From contig JAFQZK010000002.1 of NCBI GenBank assembly GCA_017405965.1, positions 1 through 51,929 on the forward strand: a stretch of DNA of 51,929 nt, in the 5' to 3' direction. Within the stretch, counting starts at the first letter, position 1. Every line of letters begins with the position of its first letter. A model generated the notes under the pieces. The model saw only the letters and a list, made by a program, of their open reading frames with translations, was not told the DNA's origin and searched no databases. Below, one piece after another: positions 33,467 to 42,081 of this stretch. The position numbers and the translations under genes were made by a program. The stretch is from Muribaculaceae bacterium. GTDB taxonomy: Bacteria > Bacteroidota > Bacteroidia > Bacteroidales > Muribaculaceae.

Positions 33467-34678
33467 ATGAAACGAGAGCTTTCATGCGGTTGTGGTATCA
33501 TTGTTTTGGCTATTGCGGCCCTGATGATTATCTGGGGCATCGTTGCTGTGTTTGACATGCGTGCCGATGGCGATGGGGTTGACGGAGCAATAGGACTGTT
33601 GGTGTTCGTCGCCATCCTGTCGCCGTTCATCTACTGGGGCTATGTGATGCTGTACAAGTTCCTGCGCCCCGGTGAACCGGTAAGATTAACCAAGAAGATG
33701 ACATATTTTGGCGGTGCGGCTTTGCTGGCCTTGGTTTTCTTTGCGTTGTGGGCAGCGCTGACGAGCAAGAATGTCCCCAAAATCTCCGTTCCCATCACCG
33801 AGATTGCCCAGGAGCCCAACGAGCCTAAGGACAGCGTGGTCATCACCGAGGTGATGGAAGGTGACCCCTACAAGGAACTGGATGAACTCATCGGCCTTGA
33901 ATCGGTCAAGGAAGAGGTGCACACCATCGCCAACTTCGCCAAAATCCAGCAGCAGCGCAAAGCGCAGGGCCTGAAAGTGCCCAAGATGTCGTTCCATCTC
34001 GTGTTCACAGGCAGCCCTGGCACTGGCAAGACCACCGTGGCGCGCATCGTGGCACGCATCTACAAGGACTTGGGAATCCTTAAGAGCGGGCACACCGTGG
34101 AGACCGACCGCTCGGGCCTCGTGGCCGAGTATGTGGGACAAACCGCCACCAAGACAAACGCCGTGATCGACTCGGCGCTCAACGGCGTGCTGTTCATCGA
34201 CGAAGCCTATGCCCTGGTGCCCGAAGATGCGCGCAGCGACTACGGCCAGGAAGCCATCTCCACCTTGCTCAAGCGCATGGAGGACGACCGTGACAAGCTG
34301 GTGGTCATTATTGCCGGCTATCCCGACGAGATGCAACGCTTCATTGACTCCAACCCGGGTCTGCAGTCACGCTTCACGCGCTACATCAACTTCCCGGACT
34401 ACTCCGAGCAGGAACTGTATGACATCTTCCACCTCTACCTGAACAAGAACCAGTACACCATCACCGACGATGCTGCCCAACTGCTCAAGGACAACCTGAA
34501 CTATGCCGTTGCCCACAAGACCAAGAACTTCGGCAACGCCCGCTTTGTGCGCAACATCTTTGAGCGCGCCGTCGAGCAGCAAGCCAACCGTCTTTCGGCT
34601 AAACGCAGCATCAGCGACGACGAGCTGTCCGTGCTGACCAAGGAAGATATCGAGAACGCTTTCAAGGCAAGGAAATAA
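33467..34678 (+). CDS. Membrane-anchored CbbX/SpoVK-type AAA+ ATPase
   Basis: The 403-residue protein begins with three hydrophobic segments (about 9-27, 38-58 and 80-98), and a single AAA+ module occupies about 130-400. Walker A is TGSPGTGKTTVAR, Walker B is GVLFIDEAYAL, and sensor and arginine-finger regions follow (IIAGYPDEMQRFIDSNPGLQ, SRFTRYINFPDY). The lid ends with NARFVRNIFERAVEQQ. This is the CbbX/SpoVK/EccA clade, whose members remodel partner proteins. The membrane anchor is unusual. ATG at 33467 is chosen; the frame's first possible start (33461) is a TTG. It begins 23 bases after fcl and ends 15 bases before a secreted protein that may be its partner. Confidence 0.88.
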   Translation: MKRELSCGCGIIVLAIAALMIIWGIVAVFDMRADGDGVDGAIGLLVFVAILSPFIYWGYVMLYKFLRPGEPVRLTKKMTYFGGAALLALVFFALWAALTSKNVPKISVPITEIAQEPNEPKDSVVITEVMEGDPYKELDELIGLESVKEEVHTIANFAKIQQQRKAQGLKVPKMSFHLVFTGSPGTGKTTVARIVARIYKDLGILKSGHTVETDRSGLVAEYVGQTATKTNAVIDSALNGVLFIDEAYALVPEDARSDYGQEAISTLLKRMEDDRDKLVVIIAGYPDEMQRFIDSNPGLQSRFTRYINFPDYSEQELYDIFHLYLNKNQYTITDDAAQLLKDNLNYAVAHKTKNFGNARFVRNIFERAVEQQANRLSAKRSISDDELSVLTKEDIENAFKARK

Positions 34679-34693
34679 ACGACCGAACCGCTC

Positions 34694-35248
34694 ATGACCA
34701 GATTTTTCATCCCATTTATCGTGCTATGGGTGGTGCTGACGACCATGCCGTCACACGCCCAGGAGGTGACTAAAGCCGAGATGGCCAGCATCCGCGCCGC
34801 CTATAGCGCCGCCAAAGAGCAAGTGGAACGCAACAGCCATGCCCAGGAGCAGGACGAGCCCCGCAGCGACATGGAAATCGTCAGCCACTACGTCATCCCC
34901 GGCTGCGGTCCCACCGAGGAAGTCATCCACTACTATTTCACCCTCGGCGAGGATCCCGTTTTGGGAACAACCTATTACAAAATCTACTTCATCTCCACCA
35001 GCTATAACGTGGCTGCCCGCAAGTTCTATCAAGAATTCCTTTTCGGCGAGGAAGAGTCCGACTTGCTGTTCTTCTTCCAGAGCAATGATGCCCTGGACGG
35101 CAGCACCGACGAGACACGCTATTACTACGGCAAGAGCGGCGTCCACAAGTCCATCATGGGAACCGCCGAACTCGACGAAGTCTTTGCCGCCCGCAAGGCC
35201 GACGAACTCAAAACCGCCTTCAACCTCCTCATGAACCAAGATTATTAA
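34694..35248 (+). CDS. Secreted protein of unknown function
   Basis: The 184-residue protein has a signal peptide (MTRFFIPFIVLWVVLTTMPS, cleavage after HAQ) and a mature alpha/beta-looking part: MEIVSHYVIPGCGPTEEVIH, YYKIYFISTSYNVAARKFYQ and LLFFFQSNDALDGSTDETRY. No family is recognised. It is 15 bases downstream of the membrane AAA+ ATPase and is the last gene of the antiterminator-gmd-fcl unit. Confidence 0.75.
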   Translation: MTRFFIPFIVLWVVLTTMPSHAQEVTKAEMASIRAAYSAAKEQVERNSHAQEQDEPRSDMEIVSHYVIPGCGPTEEVIHYYFTLGEDPVLGTTYYKIYFISTSYNVAARKFYQEFLFGEEESDLLFFFQSNDALDGSTDETRYYYGKSGVHKSIMGTAELDEVFAARKADELKTAFNLLMNQDY

Positions 35249-35549
35249 AAATCGCCCTCAATCCCTTCATTAACAGAGATTATTGATAATCCAGACGCTT
35301 ATTAATGATTTTTTAGAAATCCAACCAACCCCCCAAACAACTTTGGCACGGTATTTGTACATCCCCCATCGAACTCATAATTTTTGGAGGAACTCAAAAA
35401 CCCTTTATTTATCGGGGTTTCCAAAGATTTCGACACATACCAAGGGTGCAAAAATTGCCACCACAAAATTAGGCTATTTTTCTTGTTCAACCAAGGGAAT
35501 TTAACGTTTTTGAATTGTTTAGTATGTACATAACATGGAGCCATTGAAT
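35249..35549. other. Intergenic boundary with sigma-54-like promoter motif
   Basis: There is no credible gene. TTGGCACGGTATTTGTA at 35343-35359 resembles a sigma-54 -24/-12 element (TTGGCACG, then TTGTA instead of TTGCA). No gene begins downstream on that strand before the leftward RloC-like gene ends. The composition changes here from GC-richer core to AT-richer island. Confidence 0.45.
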
Positions 35550-37910
35550 TCAAGAGGAGAAAATCCATTCATCTTCTTCCATGCTCCACTTTTCAATCTC
35601 AGTTATCTGCTCCTCTGACAAATATGCTGAGATGTGTGGCTTATTAATATAGAATAGAAATAGCAGAACACTCTTAGCTGTTTTGACTTTTTCTTCCCTT
35701 GTGATGATAGAAGTAGTGCTGTTCAACGAATATAGGCTCTCCTCCATATGACTTTCTGCATTTAGTGTGAGTCGATACATGAAATTCCCATAATAACTTT
35801 TTTTATTATCTGGAATACTCGCTAAAACATCCTCTTTCCGAAGCATCTTTTCAAATGAAGTATTATAACAGAAGCTGGAAAATGCCTCAAGCATTCGACG
35901 CATAATGTTTCCTATGCTCATTTCTTGACTGTCATCTGGATCATTTTCATCTGTGTTAACCGCATAAGAAAATACAAATTCCAGCAATTTTTTATATTCG
36001 TTCTTCATAGTTTTTACTTCCAAATTGTTATTTATGAGTTCCATAAACGATTTGTTCCCATCCCTAAAGTTAGAGATGACCTCGTTGCGAATTTTCACAA
36101 GATCAAACACAGAGCGCAAGTCATGAGACATCACCAATATCCTACTATTAGTATTTCCCATTATGATTTTCCCAAACTGAAATCTCAGCAATGACATTAC
36201 ACCTATTCGGTTTCCATAGTCAAAACTAGATACGGGATCATCAATCACAATTAAATATTCAGAAGCGTATTTTGCGGAGTCTGTTTTACCACCAAACAAT
36301 TTTGCAAAAAAGTAGCACAAACCGAGAACGTTTCTTTCTCCTACACTTATCTTCTTTGGCTTAACTTTTTTACCATTGATTTTTAGCAAATAACAGCCAT
36401 CACCAGGTTCTAGTTTCACCTTTCGCTTACTATAAAAAACATATTGTAACTCTTGATTGATATAATTTAGAGCTATGTCTGTACGCTCTTTCTGAGCCTT
36501 AAGTGCATCAATTTCACCTTTTACATCTCGACACTCTTTATCTTTTTCTTCTAAATCGTTTTGATTGTTATTTCTATTCTCCAATGCTTTTTTGTAACCT
36601 AACAAGCTAGTCGACAAATACTTGCGAGCCAGACTATTATTCTCTATTCGAACCTTATTGAATAATTTAACTCGTTTATTTACTGTATCATTGAAGCGTT
36701 CTACACACTTTTCCAACTCGTCCTGCCCATTTTTCCATATGGCCAGCGCTTTTATATATGCCTTATTTAACTCTTCATTAAAAGGCTCCTCAAGCGCTTC
36801 ATATATATTCCTCTTACGCTGACTTATTTTCTCTCTAATCTGATTCAAGATGTTGTTCAGGGTGGTTTGAGCATTCACTGCAGCATTTAGCTCTCTCTTA
36901 TTGAGGTCGCCACTAAAGACAGGCAGTTCCATATCCACCTTAGCGTAAGTCATCAACGCATTATCTAAACTTTTGTCATATTTTTCAGCCTCATCATTCA
37001 GAATTCTGGTCAACGTCTGGGCTATGTCAGACTTGTCTTTTTCTTCAATCTCACGCAAGCATAGCGGGCAGAATTTCCACCCTTCGTTAATCAATTGTCG
37101 TGTCTCGTGTGTGTAGTGTTGAGGAAACTCAGACAACATTTGAATCAATCTGTGTTCGCGCTCGTTCAATACAGGTGCATCAATGTTCTTTTTCAACAAA
37201 TTTCCTAACGATTCCAAGTCATCCGGCAATGACACAGTTGCTTTTGTCCACGCCACAGCTTGAGCATTCTCTGACTCACGGTATAAGGTCAAGTCAGCCA
37301 TTACTTGATTTCGTAATTGGTCAAAACTTTCTTCTGGCTCTTCCAACCCCAATAGTGTATTGATCACATCTTCGGTGATGCGACTTTTCATTGTATTTCC
37401 TTTGATATCTCGATCTATATCAGCCCAACCACCATCTTCGCGTAACGCATCTCTTATCTGGTTAAAATAATACATAGGAGAAATAACCTCTTCTGCACTA
37501 TCATATTTTCTCTTTTTTTCAAGAAGATCTTCATATTCTTTTTCCTTCTTAGATAGTTCTTGCTTCTTTTGAGATATTTGATTGTCTAATTCCACTTGCT
37601 CACCAAGCATCACAATAGTGTTAATACCATCATTTTCCACCCTTACCTGCTCTCGAACAAAGTCCTCATCGAAAATATAGACCGACCCTTTTTTATCTTC
37701 GGGGATAATTGCTTCTGATGTCACCGAGAATTCTACACTTTTCTCATCTTCTGTTTTAATTAATTCACCAACACAATGTGCTATTGTTGTTTTTCCACTT
37801 CCGTTGCGTCCATATATAACACTTATCGCATCTTTCTTGAAAAGCTCTAGTTCTGTTTCATTATCAAAACAGCCACCTTTAATCTTAATTTTTTTGAATT
37901 CCTCAAACAT
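35550..37910 (-). CDS. RloC-like AAA_13 ATPase, candidate anticodon nuclease
   Basis: The 786-residue SMC/Rad50-like ABC ATPase has Walker A GRNGSGKT at 34-41, coiled-coil stretches (about 110-145 and 440-485), a CPLC zinc-hook-type motif at 281-284, signature KISVGERN at 520-527, Walker B YLIVIDDPVS at 552-561 and an H-loop MSHD at 594-597. The C-terminal region has RRMLEAF (Arg671, Glu675) and ESH with His721, resembling the R-x3-E ... H arrangement of PrrC/RloC anticodon nucleases. If correct, it cleaves tRNA anticodons when activated by phage or DNA damage. The start MFEEFKKI is chosen over upstream codons as it begins the ATPase domain. It lies 52 bases after rloB on the same strand. Confidence 0.78.
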   Translation of the reverse strand: MFEEFKKIKIKGGCFDNETELELFKKDAISVIYGRNGSGKTTIAHCVGELIKTEDEKSVEFSVTSEAIIPEDKKGSVYIFDEDFVREQVRVENDGINTIVMLGEQVELDNQISQKKQELSKKEKEYEDLLEKKRKYDSAEEVISPMYYFNQIRDALREDGGWADIDRDIKGNTMKSRITEDVINTLLGLEEPEESFDQLRNQVMADLTLYRESENAQAVAWTKATVSLPDDLESLGNLLKKNIDAPVLNEREHRLIQMLSEFPQHYTHETRQLINEGWKFCPLCLREIEEKDKSDIAQTLTRILNDEAEKYDKSLDNALMTYAKVDMELPVFSGDLNKRELNAAVNAQTTLNNILNQIREKISQRKRNIYEALEEPFNEELNKAYIKALAIWKNGQDELEKCVERFNDTVNKRVKLFNKVRIENNSLARKYLSTSLLGYKKALENRNNNQNDLEEKDKECRDVKGEIDALKAQKERTDIALNYINQELQYVFYSKRKVKLEPGDGCYLLKINGKKVKPKKISVGERNVLGLCYFFAKLFGGKTDSAKYASEYLIVIDDPVSSFDYGNRIGVMSLLRFQFGKIIMGNTNSRILVMSHDLRSVFDLVKIRNEVISNFRDGNKSFMELINNNLEVKTMKNEYKKLLEFVFSYAVNTDENDPDDSQEMSIGNIMRRMLEAFSSFCYNTSFEKMLRKEDVLASIPDNKKSYYGNFMYRLTLNAESHMEESLYSLNSTTSIITREEKVKTAKSVLLFLFYINKPHISAYLSEEQITEIEKWSMEEDEWIFSS

Positions 37911-37962
37911 AGAACCAATAATAACAATGTTAATACAAATCACACGCAATTTACTTTTTCTC

Positions 37963-38526
37963 CTAATAGTTTATCTCTGCATCCAAAATCTCAATCAGTT
38001 TATAGATTGTGCTTGACGGATTCTCGAAATCATTGAGCGATTTTGCCCTTTTAGCCGCAATCTCCTTATTATTCCACAACAGTTCTCGCTGCTTGGGAGA
38101 TAGAAGAGGTTTACGATAATCATTCCACACCTGGTCAGATGCTTGTAATCGTTTAATGCATTCCGATGATGTCATCTCAGCTCTTAGTTCCTTGCTATGC
38201 AGCAAGAACCATAGTTCAATGCATGGATTGCTCAGTAACAAGGTTGCATCAAGACTATTTAGTCTCTCATAGATGCCCTGAATGTCCAAATCATACATTA
38301 AGAATGTTTTAATATCATCGCTACTGGTCAATTTCAGCGCTTTCCTGAATTCATCGAGTTTTCTTTTGTTCACGTCATGCCCCGAGACCCGATGTACGAC
38401 CTTGATGGGTGAACGATAGTTTTGCCGAAGCAAGTCAACGTATGCTGCTTCAGTTTCTCCTTCGCAAACCACAAGAATTACTTTTTTCATTCTTCGTGGT
38501 TGAGCCTTTTCTCTCTTTCTTGCCAT
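37963..38526 (-). CDS. rloB: RloB-like / AbiLii TOPRIM-type protein
   Basis: This 187-residue protein has the RloB signature: a basic N-terminus (MARKREKAQPRR), VILVVCEGETEAAYVDLLR (TOPRIM-like Glu at about 22-26), DIKTFLMYDLDIQGIYERLN (DxD at 79-81), LLSNPCIELWFLLH (about 97-110) and the C-terminal NPSSTIYKLIEIL. RloB is the nuclease-like partner of the RloA ATPase in the AbiL abortive-infection system. It starts 2 bases after the rloA stop, so the two are cotranslated. Confidence 0.9.
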   Translation of the reverse strand: MARKREKAQPRRMKKVILVVCEGETEAAYVDLLRQNYRSPIKVVHRVSGHDVNKRKLDEFRKALKLTSSDDIKTFLMYDLDIQGIYERLNSLDATLLLSNPCIELWFLLHSKELRAEMTSSECIKRLQASDQVWNDYRKPLLSPKQRELLWNNKEIAAKRAKSLNDFENPSSTIYKLIEILDAEINY

Positions 38527-38528
38527 CT

Positions 38529-39758
38529 TCAGCCCTCCAATAAAGTCTTTATGATTGACACAGAAGATTCAACATACGGAACAGCATCAAACCGGCCTTG
38601 GATATAGGCCTTTTCTGCATCCATGTTCTCGCGGAAATCCTTGAAATCGTATAAGGAATAGACCTCAGTCGCTCCTTGCCCGGACTTATTGACGAATACA
38701 ATCTGGTCACGCCTAAGCCTCTTCACATCAATTAGGTTTGTGTTGTGTGATGTAAACAAGAGTTGGCTCCTGTCTGAAGCATGAATCAAATCCAGAATAA
38801 AATCAGCAAGACGTGTATGTAGCCCCATGTCAAATTCGTCCATCAGGATGCCCTTCTTATTCTTTACTACATCCAATAAACGGATAAGGATTTGGAATAG
38901 TTTGCGTGTACCATTAGACTCTTCCATATCCATATCGAACATCACATCTTTTTGATCCCTATGGAAAGTCTTGAAACGGAGAACATCAACTAACTTATAT
39001 GACAACTCTGATTGTCCGGGAATTGCCACTGGTGCCGGAGTTTGCTCCATTCTTGCCTCAATGTCGGTTATGTCTGTATCACATATTTCAAGGGCTTTAA
39101 GAATCACCCGTTTATATGAATTGAAACTATCCAATACCAGCACATCATTGACATTCACAAGTCCAAGCAGAAATTGGTTCATGAAATAACGATAAAGCCT
39201 TTGGGCAATGTCGCGATTCATTGAACTGGCTCGGCTAAGGAAGAGATTCTTATTGCTTGTATTAATGGCAACGTCTGACGGTTTAGCCATTACACCCGTT
39301 CCAAAACTATATTTACCATCTGCATCCCGAACAAAAACTTTTGCCCGCCTTCCAGTCGGATAATAGTATAGACTTTCGCTGAGGATTCGCTCCTGTGTGA
39401 GCTCAAAAGAATACTCATATTCTATATCCTCACACACAAAGTCAATCGAGAACTTACTCGGCTTGTTCTGCCAGCCATCAAATTTGAAAGGCTCGAAATT
39501 GAATCTCATGCCTTCGTTATAAAGGTGAGAGTCCAATATCATCCTGCAACAGAAAGTGATGGCCTTTAGAATGCTAGACTTTCCTGAGGCATTGGGGCCA
39601 AACAGCCCAATAGACTTTAAGACTTTAGTCCCGTTCCAGTCGATTACATTATCAGCTAATTCTTTCGCCCGCTGGGTATGGATATTGGCGGCCCGAAAGT
39701 CAATACTCACCTTCTCTTTGACCGAAAAGAAGTTTGTTATTTCGATGTTGAGTAGCAT
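38529..39758 (-). CDS. rloA: RloA-like / AbiLi AAA ATPase
   Basis: The 409-residue ABC-type ATPase (AAA_15/AAA_21) begins MLLNIEITNFFSVKEKVSID and has Walker A GPNASGKS at 54-61, Walker B ILMDEFD around 304-310 and the H-loop LFTSHNTNL at about 337. The N-terminal ITNF segment and the Phe-rich FEPFKFDGWQNKPSKF are typical of RloA/AbiLi and the related PARIS AriA group. It is thought to sense infection and control the TOPRIM partner RloB encoded next. The start at 39758 is chosen over a frame of about 60 more codons that runs through the promoter. Confidence 0.88.
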   Translation of the reverse strand: MLLNIEITNFFSVKEKVSIDFRAANIHTQRAKELADNVIDWNGTKVLKSIGLFGPNASGKSSILKAITFCCRMILDSHLYNEGMRFNFEPFKFDGWQNKPSKFSIDFVCEDIEYEYSFELTQERILSESLYYYPTGRRAKVFVRDADGKYSFGTGVMAKPSDVAINTSNKNLFLSRASSMNRDIAQRLYRYFMNQFLLGLVNVNDVLVLDSFNSYKRVILKALEICDTDITDIEARMEQTPAPVAIPGQSELSYKLVDVLRFKTFHRDQKDVMFDMDMEESNGTRKLFQILIRLLDVVKNKKGILMDEFDMGLHTRLADFILDLIHASDRSQLLFTSHNTNLIDVKRLRRDQIVFVNKSGQGATEVYSLYDFKDFRENMDAEKAYIQGRFDAVPYVESSVSIIKTLLEG

Positions 39759-39785
39759 TTTAACGTGAATTTTGTAGATTTTCTG

Positions 39786-39817
39786 CAAAATTAGCACATA
39801 AAATTCAAATCGCCAAA
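39786..39817 (-). promoter_or_regulatory. Promoter of the rloA-rloB-rloC-like operon
   Basis: On the complement, TAATTTTG (39786-39793) has TTTG 20 bases upstream (39814-39817), 27 bases before the rloA start. Confidence 0.7.
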
Positions 39818-39873
39818 TTTTCAGGGTATTTTTTGGTATATTATAAATTATTGAAGAGAAGGTCCACAAATAA

Positions 39874-40053
39874 CAGTTAGCCACAGTATTTGATGTGGAA
39901 ATAGTCAAGAAGGGCTTTGAAGCTATTTTGGACGATGAGACAGGTGTCAAGCAGGAAAACTTTAACGCACGGCCATTATCTGTGATCTCGATAGTAAAAC
40001 ATCTTCAAGTCACCGGCAAACCCTATCGTTCTATCGGCAAGAAAAATCCATAG
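39874..40053 (+). pseudogene. C-terminal fragment of a lost gene
   Basis: A 59-codon open stretch without an ATG, bounded by TAA (39871-39873) and TAG (40051-40053), encodes a protein-like sequence: VFDVEIVKKGFEAILDDETG, then VKQENFNARPLSVISIVKHL and QVTGKPYRSIGKKNP. The amino-acid make-up looks coding, unlike the flanks, so it is probably the tail of a deleted gene. The family is not recognised. Confidence 0.4.
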
Positions 40054-40378
40054 ATCCGCTCCAAATACACCCATTTTTGCCGACATCGGCAAGAAAACCA
40101 ATGAAACCGTCCAATTAGACCACTCAAGCCCGCAGCCGAGAAGTTCATTTCTCCCAAAAGCCACTATTAGTGCGGATTATTTTGTTAAATCTAGTTGATT
40201 AAAGTAAAATATCTTAAAAAATCTTGTTCTGAAAACCGTTTTATTAATTGCTCTAAAAAACTGAAATAATATTCAAATAATATATACATAAGTTTTAAAT
40301 AAGATTCAAATAAGCAAGGCCTAAAAATTGGTACTTTTTCTACTCATAACACACTATGTAAAAGATAGTTAACGTCAT
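40054..40378. other. AT-rich gene-free spacer
   Basis: The first 100 bases contain repeated ATCGGCAAGAAAA words (about 40033 and 40086, both close to the fragment's end). The remainder is AT-rich with TTCAAATAA repeats (40272 and 40306). No gene is supported. Confidence 0.4.
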
Positions 40379-40409
40379 TTTGTCAGCTCAAATAATAGCT
40401 GTAGTTTTG
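40379..40409 (+). promoter_or_regulatory. Promoter of the ParB-like gene
   Basis: TTTG (40379-40382) and TAGTTTTG (40402-40409) are 19 bases apart. The leader has ATTAATATTTATAA, also found before the DUF5131 gene at about 42047. Confidence 0.65.
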
Positions 40410-40465
40410 CAGCGCTTTCCGATAATCGGAGCATGTAAACATTAATATTTATAAATTTAGACAAA

Positions 40466-41623
40466 ATGAACGACATCATCGCTAAACACTTCGGCTTGTC
40501 CGAAAACGATGTAGAGGCTCAGGCCTTGAACGAGGAGGTAACTGCCAACGCAGCTACGAGTGTTAACAATGTACCCGCGTGCGAGGGCGAAGTAGACGCC
40601 CTGCATGAAGCTGGCGACGCACCTGCACATGAGGAACTGGATTCCAGCTCCAATCTTGGGGAGCAAGAGCAGAAGCCGCTGATGAAGGAGCGTGTGATTC
40701 ACACCTTGAAGAAGAAAACTTTGGGTAAGGTTTTCGTCATCAAGTCGAATCGCAGGGATCGCAGGCAGATCAAGGCCAAGCAAAAGTCTTGCCGTAAGCA
40801 TGGAATGCTCGTTAGCGCCCTCTTCACCGACGCGACCGCAGCCTACGATGCCGGTTACGTGCTTGTCAATCCCATCACGGGTGAAGAGGTCAAGAACCGT
40901 GAGGAGACCTACGGCATGCTGGTGATCATGGAGGGCAACACGAGGTTCTGGGCTTGGCTTGCCGAGGTTGAGCGCATCAAGGAAGAGAAGCGCAAGTCCA
41001 AGGGCAAGGACGATGCCAAAAAAGAGAAGCCCTTCGAGTATACGTTCGCTTATCGCCACATCACCGACCCCAAGGTCTTCAAGGACCAGTATCGCCACAT
41101 CAACATGGACAACGTTCCCACCAAGACAAAGGATTTCGCTCGTGACTTCTTGGATACCGAGAAGGCCAACAAGATTATCGCCGCCTACGCCGGCAAAATC
41201 GACCGTGGACTTACCCCTAAAGCTGCTGGCATCGCTACCAAGGGCAAGGAGGTGAAGAAAGCGGATGTCCAGGCTCTCTTGGCTGGTAAGGTGCCCAGCG
41301 TCTTCAACGACGGCGACACCGAGGATATCGAGCTCTATCAGATGATTTTCGAGGGCGTATGCGAGGGTTTCGGCATCGAGAAGGACGCGCCCATCAAGAA
41401 CAAGGTCCTCAAAGGCACCTTTATCTGGAACTGGACGGCCAAGAGGATACACGAGGCCGACGAGGATAGTCGCATTGATGTCGCCGACAAGGTAATCAAT
41501 ATGTTTACCGGCATGTCGGCACAGGAAAGCGAACGCATCAACAACGCAGAGAAGACCGAGTCTCAAACCCGCGAGCAGGTCATCCACGGCATCCTCGAAG
41601 AATTGTACAATCGCAACAAGTAA
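40466..41623 (+). CDS. ParB/Srx-fold-like protein of a mobile element
   Basis: This 385-residue, highly charged protein has a low-complexity acidic lead (about 20-75). A central region resembles the ParB N-terminal/sulfiredoxin fold: KSNRRDRRQIKAKQKSCRKH, then GMLVSALF and YGMLVIMEGNTRFWAWLAEV, like the usual GH..PI ... DGNTR/HR. A Lys-rich loop (KEEKRKSKGKDDAKKEK) follows, then a helical C-terminus. ParB-like proteins bind centromere-like DNA or act as CTP switches or nucleases; here the motif match is partial. It begins a rightward cassette with a DUF5131 gene and a P-loop gene, each preceded by a long hairpin-rich spacer. It could be a plasmid/phage-type partition or regulatory protein. 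Confidence 0.6.
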   Translation: MNDIIAKHFGLSENDVEAQALNEEVTANAATSVNNVPACEGEVDALHEAGDAPAHEELDSSSNLGEQEQKPLMKERVIHTLKKKTLGKVFVIKSNRRDRRQIKAKQKSCRKHGMLVSALFTDATAAYDAGYVLVNPITGEEVKNREETYGMLVIMEGNTRFWAWLAEVERIKEEKRKSKGKDDAKKEKPFEYTFAYRHITDPKVFKDQYRHINMDNVPTKTKDFARDFLDTEKANKIIAAYAGKIDRGLTPKAAGIATKGKEVKKADVQALLAGKVPSVFNDGDTEDIELYQMIFEGVCEGFGIEKDAPIKNKVLKGTFIWNWTAKRIHEADEDSRIDVADKVINMFTGMSAQESERINNAEKTESQTREQVIHGILEELYNRNK

Positions 41624-41644
41624 TAACAAACATTTACTAAGCAC

Positions 41645-41686
41645 GCCCCTCGTCGCGGGGAAGCCGTCTTGACGGCGAGGGGCTTT
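41645..41686 (+). terminator. Terminator of the ParB-like gene
   Basis: GCCCCTCG (41645-41652) pairs with CGAGGGGC (41676-41683); an inner GCCGTC/GACGGC hairpin overlaps. TTTAATAA follows. Confidence 0.75.
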
Positions 41687-42081
41687 AATAATTGAAGTTA
41701 CAGAAAAAGCTTAAAGTCTCTGTTTGCAGGGCAAGAAGTCATTGAAGACTATTCGCCTCACTGCACAGCTTAGATCCAATTCCACGGGGCAAGCTACCGG
41801 CCCTTCCCTAACGGCAGCAAGCGTTCCTTGACATCGTGGGTGTACCGATCACTAAAATCGGCTGGGTTTGGCGCTCCCCCTGTCGCAAAGCGAGCGCACT
41901 CAATCAACGGCGTTGGAATCATCCAATGTCACAATTTAAGATACTATGACGAAGATCATATGTTTTCTCCGCGCCAGTCACGCCGGTGGCGTGGCTCGCG
42001 CAGGTGCAGTAGCAGCATCGACCGAACAGATGCTCACAATTGTTAAATTAATATTTATAACAGATTTATAATCAACCGTTT
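41687..42081. other. Gene-free, hairpin-rich spacer
   Basis: No credible gene. Short inverted repeats include CCGAT/ATCGG (about 41847-41863) and CACGCC-GGT-GGCGTG (about 41979-41993). It ends with AT-rich TTAATATTTATAA, as before the ParB-like gene. It could be a 5' leader or a structured RNA. Confidence 0.4.
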
